Below, piece by piece: positions 1 to 9,239 of a stretch of 64,000 nucleotides of DNA (position 1 is its first letter; every line of letters starts with the position of its first letter). The stretch lies in the NCBI GenBank assembly GCA_027563935.2, contig CM050448.1:124511493-124575492 (forward strand). Reading direction: 5' to 3'. The notes beneath the pieces are model-generated. The model had not been told where the DNA came from, did no database searches, and was given only the letters and a program-made list of their open reading frames with translations. The DNA is from Costus lasius. Taxonomy: Eukaryota > Streptophyta > Magnoliopsida > Zingiberales > Costaceae. Made by a program: the position numbers and the translations under genes.

Positions 1-1140
1 GGTATTTCTCCAAATTAGGGTTAGGGTTTTCTCCGTGCGATCTTGTATTTGGGGATAAAATTTATCCGGGGAGATTAGGGTTTCGAATTTAAGGCTGGAA
101 ACCCTAGTGCGAGTTACGTTCTGGTATTCCGCCGGATTGCTCTAGGAAGCGGATAAGCGCCAATCCTAGGCCGATCCGACCGGGGCGTGACACTAAGTGT
201 CACATTCGATAATTACATGGCGCATTATAGTCTCTTTAAACATATTTAATGATGCTAACAACGTGCATGGGTCCTCTATACTCATTTCTTATTCTCATAA
301 CACAAATTTTGGTGATGTTTTACACTGTATTTACGAGGTATAAAAAGTACAAGAAAAAAAATAATAAACAGATAGGATGTATTATAAGTGTTCTTTCTTT
401 GTATTTAAAAAAAATTAAATGATTGATATATATATATATATCCTAATTTTTATTTTTTTATTCATATTATATAAATACTATTAATATCATAAAATTATTA
501 AATATTAAATATTAAATATGAGCAACGGCAGTGAGAATGAGCAGTGGCGACAAACTTGAGCAACGACGATGAGGATGAGTAGTTGAAGAAAGCTTGTAAT
601 GAGCAAGGATGAATAGTAATGCCTGAATTCGAGTAAAAAATATCATAAGCTACATAATCATTTCTACAAAAATAATAATGAAAATAATTAACAAAGCATT
701 AAACTATTATAAATTTAGTAATTAGGTTATTACTTAGAATGAGTAACTTTGTCATTTTAATAATCGGGGAGTTCAGGATAGATACTTGAATTCCTATACT
801 CGACCATGACTCCACTTTTATCCGGTCGGGTTTTCTTCGAACCCGACCCGAGACCCAGTCAACTTGGGTTTTTCTCGTTAACTTTGGGTCGGGTCAGGTC
901 GAGTCGATGCAGAGATGAGCTTTCTTGTCATCCATAGCGGTGCGATAAAAAGCGAGATGTAAAGTTAGGCATATTTTTAGTTTAAATAGAGGTATTAATG
1001 CCCAAGTTTTTCTTTTACTTTTCTCTTAAACTATTGGTCTGTAAATAAGAGTATACTCTTTTTTTTTTACTTTGCCCCGTTTTAGGTGACTAAAAAAGAG
1101 CTTCTACGTTTGCGGGAAGCCAAAAGCTGGGAAAAAAAAT
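1..1140. other. AT-rich intergenic DNA, no gene seen
   Basis: No convincing coding region was found on either strand. The first 190 bases are less AT-rich and end in GGGCGTGACA, which could be the 3' end of an LTR cut by the window edge, but no partner is visible. The stretch at 815-905 carries several short GGGTCGGG/CCCGACCC words of the kind found near ends of degenerate plant DNA transposons. Nothing else can be assigned. Confidence 0.5.
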
Positions 1141-1510
1141 CCTCAGAAGCGAGGCTGCTAAAAATTTTTTCAGCGGCCTCCTTAAATTTAATTGAAAAAA
1201 GTTTTTTTTAATTTTTTTTTAGAAATGATCTACATATTATAAGCTATCCAATGGTACCGATATTGGGGTAATTTAGATTATACACAATAAGAAATTATCC
1301 TAAATATTATTATATAAAAGATAGAAAAAATTTACTATATAAAAATGATTAAGATAATTTCTTATTGTGCATAATCTAAACTATCCTAATATTGATATTA
1401 TTGGATAGCTTATAATATGTAAATCATTTCTTAAAAAAATAAAAATAAATTTTTAAAATTAAATTTAAGCGAGGCTGCCGAAAATTTTTTCATCAACCTC
1501 GCTGCTAAGG
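1141..1510. mobile_element. Foldback MITE (long inverted repeat)
   Basis: Two arms of about 165 bases (1141-1303 and 1348-1510) are imperfect reverse complements separated by a 44-base AT-rich loop. The left arm starts CCTCAGAAGCGAGGCTGC and the right arm, read in reverse, starts CCTTAGCAGCGAGGTTG. Both continue through ACATATTATAAGCTATCCAAT and ACAATAAGAAATTATC. There is no ORF. This is the structure of a non-autonomous foldback element. The superfamily is not clear because no target duplication could be fixed, and weak symmetry may extend outward to about 1099 and 1546. Confidence 0.8.
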
Positions 1511-1604
1511 ATTTGTACTCCAAAAGCTGCACTGTAGAAGCAGACGAATGCTGCGTTTGAAAGTGTATTGCAATAATAGCACCTACAACAGCAGCATCTA
1601 TACC

Positions 1605-2234
1605 TGTAACACCCGGATCCTCCAAGCCGGGCCAACTAGAAGCAGGCCTGGGCCACGACCCAAACCCAAGCGGCGAGCACAGACGTGCGCGGTTCCTTGG
1701 CGGTTTCTTGGTGGTTTCTTCGTGGTTTCCTAGCGGTTGGAGCACGCGGACGACATGACATCTCTCCATTCCCTATAAATCACCAGGTGGGTGATTGAGT
1801 AGGGGTGTGAGTTGAGGAGCGACACCACAGAGGTGAGGCAGGTGCGCCACCACCGGCGATGGCGAGGGCGCTGTCGTCTCTTCAAGCTTGAGTGATCTGT
1901 AAGTTGGCGGCGGGTGCCAGCCGCCGACGTGTGAGAGGAGGGTTTTTGCAGCTTGTTTTGAGAGGAATAAAATGAGTGAAATTTCCTTTATGCATGTTTG
2001 TCTTCTCCAGTGATCTTCCCTATTTCGTGAGCTTCTCGGCGTGTTGTCAGGTTCGGTGAAGAGGCTGAGGGCAAGGCGCGAGGCCCTTTCCCTGCCGGCA
2101 CACTCCCATCCGGTGAACCTCAGGTGACGTGTGAGAGGCGTGGACCAAGTCAATGAGTCAAAATTAGTTGTTAAAATTATTGACTCGGGCACACAGTCTT
2201 ATGTTCGCCGGGTAACGGTTCATGGGGTGTGACA
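1605..2234 (+). repeat. 5' LTR
   Basis: This is the left long terminal repeat of the small retrotransposon, from TGTAAC to GTGACA. A TATA-like TATAAAT at 1774-1780 could be the core promoter. It is about 16 bases shorter than the right LTR, mainly because the right copy has an extra GGTTCCTTGGTGG-type repeat near 2730-2765. Confidence 0.9.
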
Positions 2235-2619
2235 GTTTGGTATCAGAGCAGGTTTCTGATAAGTTTGATGATGCAGGTGCTGTAAGCATGATTAATCAGT
2301 GCATTAGTACGTAAACTCAGCGATTGTAGGTTGAGCGGAGCATCTGGGCAGATGCGTTATGGACGTGACCCTGCACGCATTGAGTTAGGTGGAACACTAA
2401 GGCACGATATGACTGGGACACAAGAGGCTGGGCGGAGTACCAAGGGTGGTGCGATAGTACGTGAGCCTAGTTGTGTCAAGTCAAGCGGAGTGCCAATTCC
2501 ATGCAACGTGGTTCTGTAGTATTCAACATCAGACTGGAGACAGGATGCGCCAAATTAGAGAGCCAATATTCAACCCGTATTGAACTTCGAGGGCGATGTT
2601 CAAATCAGGTGGGGGAGAA
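2235..2619 (+). other. Internal domain of the small LTR element, non-coding
   Basis: The stretch contains the primer site at its start and the polypurine tract GGTGGGGGAGAA at 2608-2619. The short open frames here show no gag, protease, RT or integrase motif, so the element must depend on proteins supplied in trans. Confidence 0.8.
2238..2249 (+). promoter_or_regulatory. Primer binding site, initiator tRNA-Met
   Basis: TGGTATCAGAGC begins three bases after the 5' LTR. It is complementary to the 3' end of plant initiator tRNA-Met, the usual minus-strand primer of plant LTR retrotransposons. Confidence 0.9.
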
Positions 2620-3265
2620 TGTAACACCCGGATCCTCCAGGCCGGGCCAACTAGAAGCAGGCCTGGGCCATGACCCAAACCCAAGCGGCGAGCACATACG
2701 TGCTCGGTTCCTTGGCGGTTTCTTGGTGGTTCCTTGGTGGTTTCCTGACGGTTCCTTGGTGGTTTCCTAGCGGTTGGAGCACGCGGACGACATGACATCT
2801 CTTCATTCCCTATAAATCACCAGGTGGGTGATTGAGTAGGGGTGTGCGTTGAGGAGCGACACCACAGAGGTGAGGCGGGTGTGCCACCACCGGCGATGGC
2901 GAGGGCGCCATCGTCTCTTCAAGCTTGAGTGATCTGTAAGTCGGCGGCGGGTGCCAGCTGCCGACGTGTGAGAGGAGGGTTTTTGCAGCTTGTTTTGAGA
3001 GGAATAAAATGAGTGAAATTTTCCTTATGCATGTTTGTCTTCTCCAGTGATCTTCCCTATTTCATGAGCTTCTTCGGCGTGTTGTCAGGTTCGGTGAAAA
3101 GGCTGAGAGCAAGGCGCGACGCCCTTTCCCTGCCGGCACACTTCCATTCGGTGAACCTCAGGTGACGTGTGAGAGGCATGGACCAAATCATTGAGTCAAA
3201 ATTATTTGTTAAAATTATTGACTCACACTAAGTCTTATGTTCGCCGGGGTTCATGGGGTGTGACA
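2620..3265 (+). repeat. 3' LTR
   Basis: This is the right long terminal repeat, near-identical to 1605-2234 with scattered substitutions and small indels. It is followed directly by the target duplication ATACC. The modest divergence between the two LTRs implies insertion that is not very recent. Confidence 0.9.
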
Positions 3266-3479
3266 ATACCCACCTACGTTACAATCCCAAACTGCGAGCT
3301 TCTAAGCAACGTGCACCCGCTGGCTGGCTACAGTATTAATCTTTATCCGATTTTTCGTCGCCGCCTCCTTCCATCGCCGCCCGATCTCCACTTCCAGCTT
3401 CCTTCCTAACTTCCGGCTTCCTTCCTCTACTCCTCTCCGCCGGACATCTGTTCGTCGTCGGCCGCGTACGCTCGACGCC

Positions 3480-3885
3480 CATCAGCGACGAGAGATCTTC
3501 GCTGTCGAGGCAGAGTGAAACGGGATTTGTTTAACAAATCATTGCCGGAGAATGACGATTTTGGAAACATTTGAAGGGATTTAGGAATTGTTCCGTTGAA
3601 ATGGTTGTTGGAGAAGTTAATAAAAATGAGATTTTTGAGGTGAAGATCTGGAATTTGGCCGGGCAAGGAATTGTTTGAAAGGTTTAGAAAAGTGAGCTGG
3701 GTCAAATTAGAGATGGAAGCGGGGATGATCCCTCCAATGCCGAGGAGGCGGACGACCACTACGCTAAAGATATCTGCGGTGCAAGTGACGCCGGTCCAGT
3801 TGCCGCAGACAGCAGCGGCCAGGCTCCAATTGAGATCGTGAAGATGGGAGGAGTCGGGAGGAGAGGAAATCGATCAACGCCTGCT
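3480..3885 (-). pseudogene. LRR receptor-like kinase ectodomain fragment, broken
   Basis: Read on the minus strand, this starts with the N-terminal cap typical of LRR receptor kinases (DKQALIDFLSS, then after a frameshift LNWSLAAAVCGNWTGVTC). It continues with VRLLGIGG and LRR units such as LTQLTFLNLSNNSLPGQIPDL and FINFSNNHFNGTIPKSL, then FSGNDLL. In intact members (At4g23740-like inactive receptor kinases are the closest I recognise) several more LRRs separate the cap from these units, and a transmembrane segment and kinase domain follow. Here the middle repeats, transmembrane segment and kinase are missing. The frame breaks near 3840 and runs into unrelated residues after FSGNDLL. It is therefore a truncated, internally deleted copy that is probably not expressed as a protein. 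Confidence 0.75.
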
Positions 3886-3903
3886 TATCCCCGTCAATAT
3901 TTA

Positions 3904-4026
3904 GGCTATGTTTTATCCCATTGAATCATACGATGAAAAATATAATAAATTTAAATGAAAAAGAGTGAAAAAGATAGAAAATATAATGAATCTAGACATA
4001 ATAGATTTCATTCAATAGAACATAGC
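3904..4026. mobile_element. Small MITE
   Basis: Terminal inverted repeats GGCTATGTTTTATCCCATTG and (reversed) GCTATGTTCTATTGAATG flank about 80 AT-rich bases. TTTA lies on the outer side of both ends and may be the target duplication. Immediately downstream, a unit containing GAACATAGCTTTAGTTAAAT is duplicated in tandem (about 4016-4070). It is non-coding. Confidence 0.6.
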
Positions 4027-4724
4027 TTTAGTTAAATATATTTAGAACATAGCTTTAGTTAAATATATTTCCATCTTATTTTTATGCTACCATGTAGAGC
4101 CAAAACGCTCTTGATTTTAAGTTAAATACATAGTTGAATATGGTTTTTCAATAAATGTTAGAAGTTTGCAACTTGCAACTGTGAATCAGTATTAGCATAC
4201 ATTGTTGATGAATCAAGGAATAAATGTGAATTTGGTAGATTTGTCTACACCTATGAATCAGTGTAGTTGTCTTTGTGCCTACTTACGGTCTAAAATAATG
4301 TTAAGTGACATGTGTGTTGGGTGGTAGTTTTGATGTTGTTTGATGAGTCTTAATAGGTCTATAATTTATATCTTTTTTTGTGTTATTTTATTTTTTTGTC
4401 TTATTTTTGTTTATTTTAAAATAAAATGTACATATATAATAGCGCAAAAAAATATTTATTATCATATTAGACAATTTTAAATTTTATATATGTGTTAATA
4501 TTAGAGAAGTTTATTTTTATTGTAAATTATAAAGTTTTATATATGTTTATAAATTTTTCATAGGACAGAGTAGCACAATACTTATAAACTGATTACCAGA
4601 CCAGCTATTTTACCTAAAAAGTCTTAATTTTCTAGTTAAATCGGTCAAAGTCAGAAGCTCCAACCATTCTAAATTAAGCTTTATCGCTTTTCTTCTAACT
4701 TTTTTCGCAAATAAATAAGCCATA

Positions 4725-5288
4725 AGGCCATGTTTACTTGGACGGAAAAGAGAAAGGGGAGGATGGATTATACCTTTTTTCATCGTTTACTTGGGCGGAC
4801 GGAAAACTGACAGAGGAAAATGGGAAGGAAAAATAGGGCATTTTCCTTCGTTTCTCAATCCGCCCAAATTGGGTGGATTGCTCACTGCTTGCTTCGCTGG
4901 AAACTTATGACATTTTAAGAAAGTTATGTGTTGTGTTTTTTTTATATTTTAATTTTATAATTTTTAATAGTACTAAATAATATTTAATAATTTTATAGTA
5001 TTTAATAATATTTAGTAATTTTTATAATTTTTAATAGTATTAAATTATATTTAGTAATTTTTATATTATATAATAGTATCGATAATAATTTTATAATATT
5101 AATAGTATTTATGTAATATGAGTAAAAAAATAAAAATTAAGGGTGTATATATAAATTCATCAAATTATCCATCCTTTTAAGTAAACACAAGGAAAGAAAA
5201 CTTATAACATATTTCATCCATTTATTTTTCTTTTCTTTTCTTTTTTTCTTTCCTTTGTATAATCCATCCGTCTAAATAAATATAGCCT
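4725..5288. mobile_element. MITE with TA target site (Stowaway-like)
   Basis: The left end AGGCCATGTTTACTTGGACGG and the right end read in reverse (AGGCTATATTTATTTAGACGG) match closely. TA dinucleotides lie at 4723-4724 and 5289-5290, as expected for Tc1/mariner-type Stowaway elements. The subterminal sequence ATGGATTATAC is also inverted at both ends. The interior is AT-rich and has no ORF. A PIF/Harbinger origin with a TAA-type target cannot be excluded. Confidence 0.75.
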
Positions 5289-5603
5289 TAGTGATAGTGA
5301 TGCATGGCCATTTGATTTTCAATGCGCTCACTTTCATGTTTGTTAAAGCATCACCAGTTTGTCTTGTCAAGCAGCATATATAGTTTCATAAAGTAAAAAC
5401 TAAAAAAAAAACCTGAAATTAAGTTGAACTAATTCTAAGGATTCAAGGGATCAGCATAATTATTTATATTAAAACTCATTGATATTGATTATTAGATATA
5501 TATAAAGTATAAACCCACAAGGATTATACTTTATATATATAGCAAACATATTATTTTAAAACTCCCATTACACATTCTCTACTTCATCTTAATACTATGA
5601 TAT

Positions 5604-6278
5604 TTAGGACGAGCAGGTTGTCTGCGTTCCGAAAGCGAGTCCAAACAACCTAAGCACCCCGTAGCATGCCGCCATGGCCATCCAACCCCCAACCAAAACC
5701 CTAACCGAAGATTTGCGCACGCTCGCCCCACCCAGCAGCGCGCCCGCCGCGCCGAACCCGGCCAACCCCAGGCTCGTCACGGCGCACACCACCCCGATCC
5801 TGACACCCCAGGGCTTCACGAAGCCGCCAGCCAGGAGCGGCAGCAGCGCGCCGGCCGCGAATGCGAGCGCCGATGCAAACGCAGCCTGGATCGGGCTCGG
5901 CAGCCTGCGATCCCCCTCGGCGCCCTTGGCCTCCTCGTCCCTCCTCATCTGCGCCACCTCGATGTCGTACTGCGCGTAGACGGACACGAACTCGCCGATG
6001 GCCATGCTGCACGCGCCGGCGACGAGGCCGGCGAGCCCGGACACGAGCATGGCCTTGGGGGTCTGGTTCACGGCCCCGACGCCGATCATGAGGGAGGCGA
6101 CGGAGACGAGCCCGTCGTTGGCGCCGAGGACGGCGGCGCGGAGCCACTGGCCTCGGATGGAGTAGTCGATCGAGTCGGGCGATTGGGTTTCAGGGGAGGT
6201 CACGATCTGTACGGGGGGATCGAACAATGGCGATGGGGAGTCCGTTGCGTGGACCAGAGCAGACATGTGGGAGGCCAT
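5604..6278 (-). CDS. Vacuolar iron transporter-like protein (VIT/CCC1 family)
   Basis: This intronless gene encodes 224 residues and belongs to the VIT/CCC1/nodulin-21 family, which moves Fe(II) and/or Mn(II) across membranes, mostly into the vacuole. An N-terminal hydrophilic stretch (1-40) is followed by the family signature WLRAAVLGANDGLVSVASLM (45-64). Five membrane segments lie at about 46-70, 76-103, 130-153, 157-184 and 192-217. The loop between segments 2 and 3 (about 104-129, QMRRDEEAKGAEGDRR) is short. This places the protein with the VTL/nodulin-21 group, which lacks the long cytosolic metal-binding domain of true VIT1. Length is normal for VTL proteins. Codons are strongly GC-rich, unlike the flanking DNA. 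The ATG at 6276-6278 starts the longest frame. Substrate and membrane are inferred from family only. Confidence 0.92.
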   Translation of the reverse strand: MASHMSALVHATDSPSPLFDPPVQIVTSPETQSPDSIDYSIRGQWLRAAVLGANDGLVSVASLMIGVGAVNQTPKAMLVSGLAGLVAGACSMAIGEFVSVYAQYDIEVAQMRRDEEAKGAEGDRRLPSPIQAAFASALAFAAGALLPLLAGGFVKPWGVRIGVVCAVTSLGLAGFGAAGALLGGASVRKSSVRVLVGGWMAMAACYGVLRLFGLAFGTQTTCSS

Positions 6279-6877
6279 TGATCTTTCGATCTAACTAACA
6301 AGTAACAAACTCTGAGAGGAAGAATGTGAGCTGTGAGGAGCAAGTGTGGAGGGCACACGCAGAGGAAGCTGCTTGATTATAAAGAAAAAGAGGAGGGCTG
6401 CGCCAGCGCGAGGAAGAGACAAAAGAGGAGGGAGTTAAAGAAATGGTTGGTGGGCTTGGCATCCGTATATAATTGGGCTTTTTTTAGTCTGTATGACCCA
6501 ATGAATTCCACGTGTAGAGAAGTCGTTGGGCGAAATAGCGAATGTCAACTGGGGGGAAGCATCAACTGCAGATACGTTTTCGAATTGTGTGTTAAAAAAT
6601 ATGTAGTAATGTATGGACAGGTTGTCATTAAAGTAAAAAATTTGGGTCAACTTGCTCCCCCGCTAGGCCACTACCCATTAACAATATAAAGGCGCGTGCT
6701 GTCCACGTTGCTACTCTAAATAATATTTATGTATATTTGAAAGTCGATTAGAGGTAGCCCTCTAATTAACATTAACACTGAGTTTTTTGAGGAGAAAAAA
6801 AACAAAATAAAAATAAAAAGAATGAAAAGAAAAGTGCAACGCATGTGATCATCTTTTCGGAGGGAACAACATTGGTG
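6279..6877. other. Upstream region of the VIT-like gene
   Basis: This intergenic stretch should hold the promoter and 5' leader of the minus-strand VIT-like gene. A TATA-like TTATAA read on the minus strand (near 6376-6381) sits about 100 bases before its ATG. No other coding region was recognised. Confidence 0.35.
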
Positions 6878-7967
6878 AAGCCCGACAGGCGAGGGCGCAT
6901 TTTCTAAGCGAACTGTCCGCTTAACACATCCAAACGATTGTTTTCTAGTCGTTCGACACGTGGAAGCTTTGATATCCAACGGCTGCAATCTAATTTGCCT
7001 CACGTGGCTTTAATTTCGCTCCAGCCACAGCCTCGCCCTCGTTCCATTCTCGCCGACGCCACCCATTTGCTGACACTACTAGCCCTTGCCGCCACCCATC
7101 ACCAGTGCTGATTCTCACCGCCGACACCAGCCCTCGCCAACGCCCAGCGGCTGCTCGAGGCTCCCGACACCACCCATTCGCCGATGCCGCTAGCCCTTGC
7201 CGCCACCCATCGCCAGCGCTGATTCTCACCACCGACGCCAGCCCTCGCCGACGCCCAGCGGCTGCTCGAGGCTCCCGACGCCACCCCCTCGCCGACACCA
7301 CCCATCGCCTAGCCAATAGTTCAACATTTTTTTCACAAAAAACAATAGTTCAATGTACATCATAGTCCAGTATGTCTACATAAATTATGTCTGTCCTACA
7401 AATTGTTTATTGCTATGTGTTATACTTGTTCACAAATATTACATTTGCAATGAATAATGAACAATTACAAAAATTGGATGCATCAAACTGAAGTAAAAAA
7501 GTGCCATCTGCAGCTGTAAGTGGTTGAATAGCTTATGCAGAGCACAGCTTCGTTCCCAGACACGCATAGTTCCTGCAATCTGGAAGCCACGGTATCATTT
7601 GAGGCATGGAGCACAAACATTTTGAGTTTCAAGCAACATCTTTTTGAGTTGTGCTGGGCGAGGGCGATGTGCTGGGCGTGGCTGGTGATGTGCTGGGCGA
7701 GGACGATGGCTGGGCATCGGCGATGGCCGGTGAGGCGAGACTGGGCGTCGACGATGGCTGGCGTCGGCATTGCCCTAATCTGAGGACGATGGCGGGCGAG
7801 AACGGAACGAGGGCGAGGCTGTGGCTGGAGCGGAATTAAAGCCACGTGATGCAAATTAGATTGCAGCGGTTGGATGTCAAAGCTTTTAAGTGTCGAACGG
7901 TTAGAAAACAACCGTTCGGATGTGTTAAGCGGACAATCCGCTTAGAAAACACGCCCGCCGGGCGAAA
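6878..7967. mobile_element. DNA transposon with long terminal inverted repeats, non-autonomous
   Basis: Bases 6878-7052 are an inverted match to 7793-7967. The left arm carries TTTTCTAAGCGAACTGTCCGC, CGTTCGACACGTGGAAGC, CACGTGGCTTTAATT and CCAGCCACAGCCTCGCCCTCG. Their complements appear in the right arm in the reverse order. The arms are about 175 bases with small indels. The interior is very GC-rich near the left arm and has no transposase. Long TIRs around GC-rich filler recall Mutator-like non-autonomous or Pack-MULE elements, but no 9-bp target duplication is evident, so the superfamily is inferred. Confidence 0.75.
7081..7302. repeat. Two-unit tandem repeat, 111-bp period
   Basis: AGCCCTTGCCGCCACCCATC starts at 7081 and again at 7192, and the following 90 bases repeat with few changes. 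It lies inside the long-TIR element. The open frames across it are low-complexity shadows of the repeat, not genes. Confidence 0.75.
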
Positions 7968-7974
7968 CTAGAAG

Positions 7975-8345
7975 GGAAGAATGGCGGGCGAGCTTTGTTG
8001 CACGGCACCTTGTGCAAGCGAGCGAGTTTCGTTGAACGCATGAGTTGGATCGCCATCTACTGGAAGAGGGCGAGTTGCGGTAGCAAGTGAGCTGAGGCTG
8101 GAGGGCGACAACAGGGAGGGACGGTGGGCTGGACGACGAGGGCAACGACTGTGAGGGATAGTGGCCTAGATGGCGAGGGTGACAACGGCGAGGGACGATG
8201 GGTTGGATTGCAAGGGCAGTTGCGGTGGTGAGCAAGCTAAGGCTGGAGGGTGAGGACAATGAGGGACAGTGGGTTGGATGCGAGGGCGACGACGATGAGG
8301 GATGATAGATGGATGGATGGTGAGGGCGAGCAGGCACGTCAACGT
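7975..8345. repeat. GC-rich degenerate tandem repeats
   Basis: Purine-rich words such as GAGGGACGGTGGGCTGGA, GAGGGACGATGGGTTGGA and GAGGGACAGTGGGTTGGA recur. A longer unit beginning GTTGCGG(T)(A/G)G...GCTGGAGGG repeats with roughly 147-bp spacing. No frame resembles a protein family. The stretch directly adjoins the long-TIR element and may be part of an older, larger insertion. Confidence 0.55.
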
Positions 8346-8701
8346 CATGGAGTCGAGTGATGCATTTTCATGCATTTTCCACCAATTTTGGACAGACAAG
8401 TTTGGGAGGAAAAATCTAGGCTTTTTTCTTCTACTTTTCCCTTAAAATATTTTAGTCTACTGAATTTCTCCTTCTTTTTTCTTCTTAAAAAACACGGTAG
8501 AATTTTTATGACTAAATTGTTTAGTTTGAAAGTATTTTGAACAATTTTAACAATGACTTCTAAAAGTCATAATAACTAAAGAAAACGATTGAAAAGTACA
8601 ATTAAGGCACACTAGAGTCGTGTTACCTTCGTCACACGAGACGGCGGAACAACCTACGCTTCCTTCCCGAACGCAGCAGCTATTATTGCACCAACTGCTA
8701 A

Positions 8702-9226
8702 TTAACGCGCAACCGGAACCTCAACCTCAACCTCAACCTGCGCACTTGACCCGAGGCCCTTCCCTCCTTGCTCCGCCGCGTCCGCGCCGTCGCATGCGCG
8801 GCGACAGGTCGGGCACGAGCTCCTCGCCGCTAGCCACCGCTCGACGCACCTGACGTGGAATCCGTGGTTGCACGCCGGCAGCACCCGGACGGCATCACCC
8901 TCCGCGAACTCCGTCAGGCAGATGGCGCACTCCGCACCCGCCCCGGCCAGCCGCGTCTCCGCCGACGAGAACAGCACCGTCGGCCCCCGGGGCGGCTTCG
9001 GCTCCTCCGGGTCCTCGGAATGCCGGCGGCGGATTAGGAGGAGGCGGACGACGGCGCCGAGCGAGAGGCCGAGGATGATGGTGCAGAGGGCGGCCGCAAT
9101 GATGACAGCCAAGTTGGCGCCGGAGTAAAGGCTCCAGTTGCCGTTGCCGGTAGCGTTGGTGGAGGCGATGCCAGTGGGAGGCGGTGGGTAGAAGATCAGC
9201 GGCTCGTCTGGGTGAGGGATCGGCAT
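8702..9226 (-). CDS. ATL-type RING-H2 E3 ubiquitin ligase
   Basis: This intronless gene encodes 174 residues. It has a short proline-rich N-terminus, one membrane-spanning segment at about 37-65 (ANLAVIIAAALCTIILGLSLGAVVRLL), a basic/acidic linker, and a RING-H2 finger at 100-141. The finger spacing is C100-X2-C103-X15-C119-X-H121-X2-H124-X2-C127-X10-C138-X2-C141 with the conserved Trp131 and Pro139. This is exactly the ATL family pattern. Such proteins are membrane-anchored E3 ligases, often fast-responding defence or stress regulators. The GLD motif usually found between membrane segment and RING is weak here. A Val-Glu repeat (VEVEVEVPV) closes the tail. Lack of introns and high GC also fit the family. 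The substrate is unknown. Confidence 0.93.
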   Translation of the reverse strand: MPIPHPDEPLIFYPPPPTGIASTNATGNGNWSLYSGANLAVIIAAALCTIILGLSLGAVVRLLLIRRRHSEDPEEPKPPRGPTVLFSSAETRLAGAGAECAICLTEFAEGDAVRVLPACNHGFHVRCVERWLAARSSCPTCRRACDGADAAEQGGKGLGSSAQVEVEVEVPVAR

Positions 9227-9239
9227 TCTTAATCTCTCG

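Larger units (their letters stand above)
1605..3265 (+). mobile_element. Complete small non-autonomous LTR retrotransposon
   Basis: Two direct LTRs (1605-2234 and 2620-3265) both start TGTAACACCCGGATCCTCCA and end GGGGTGTGACA. They flank only 385 internal bases with no retroviral coding capacity. A primer binding site for initiator tRNA-Met (TGGTATCAGAGC) follows the left LTR, and a purine tract (GGTGGGGGAGAA) precedes the right one. A 5-bp target duplication, ATACC, lies at 1600-1604 and 3266-3270. The ends resemble Ty3/Gypsy LTRs. The element is TRIM-like in having no genes, but its LTRs are longer than typical TRIMs, so it may be an internally deleted Gypsy element mobilised in trans. Confidence 0.93.

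Noticed and set aside
1548..2798. Open frames in the small LTR element (for example 2331-2519 and 2471-2770)
   Set aside because: They overlap LTR and primer-site sequence and show no retroelement protein motif.
5674..6147. Open frames overlapping the VIT-like gene in other frames
   Set aside because: They are shadows of a GC-rich gene whose correct frame has clear membrane segments and family motifs.
7651..8399. Pro/Ser/His- or Gly/Asp-rich frames in the GC-rich repeats
   Set aside because: The composition follows the degenerate repeats on both strands and no domain is seen.
8620..9128. Plus-strand frames opposite the ATL gene
   Set aside because: The minus-strand frame has a perfect RING-H2 pattern, so the plus-strand frames are antisense shadows.
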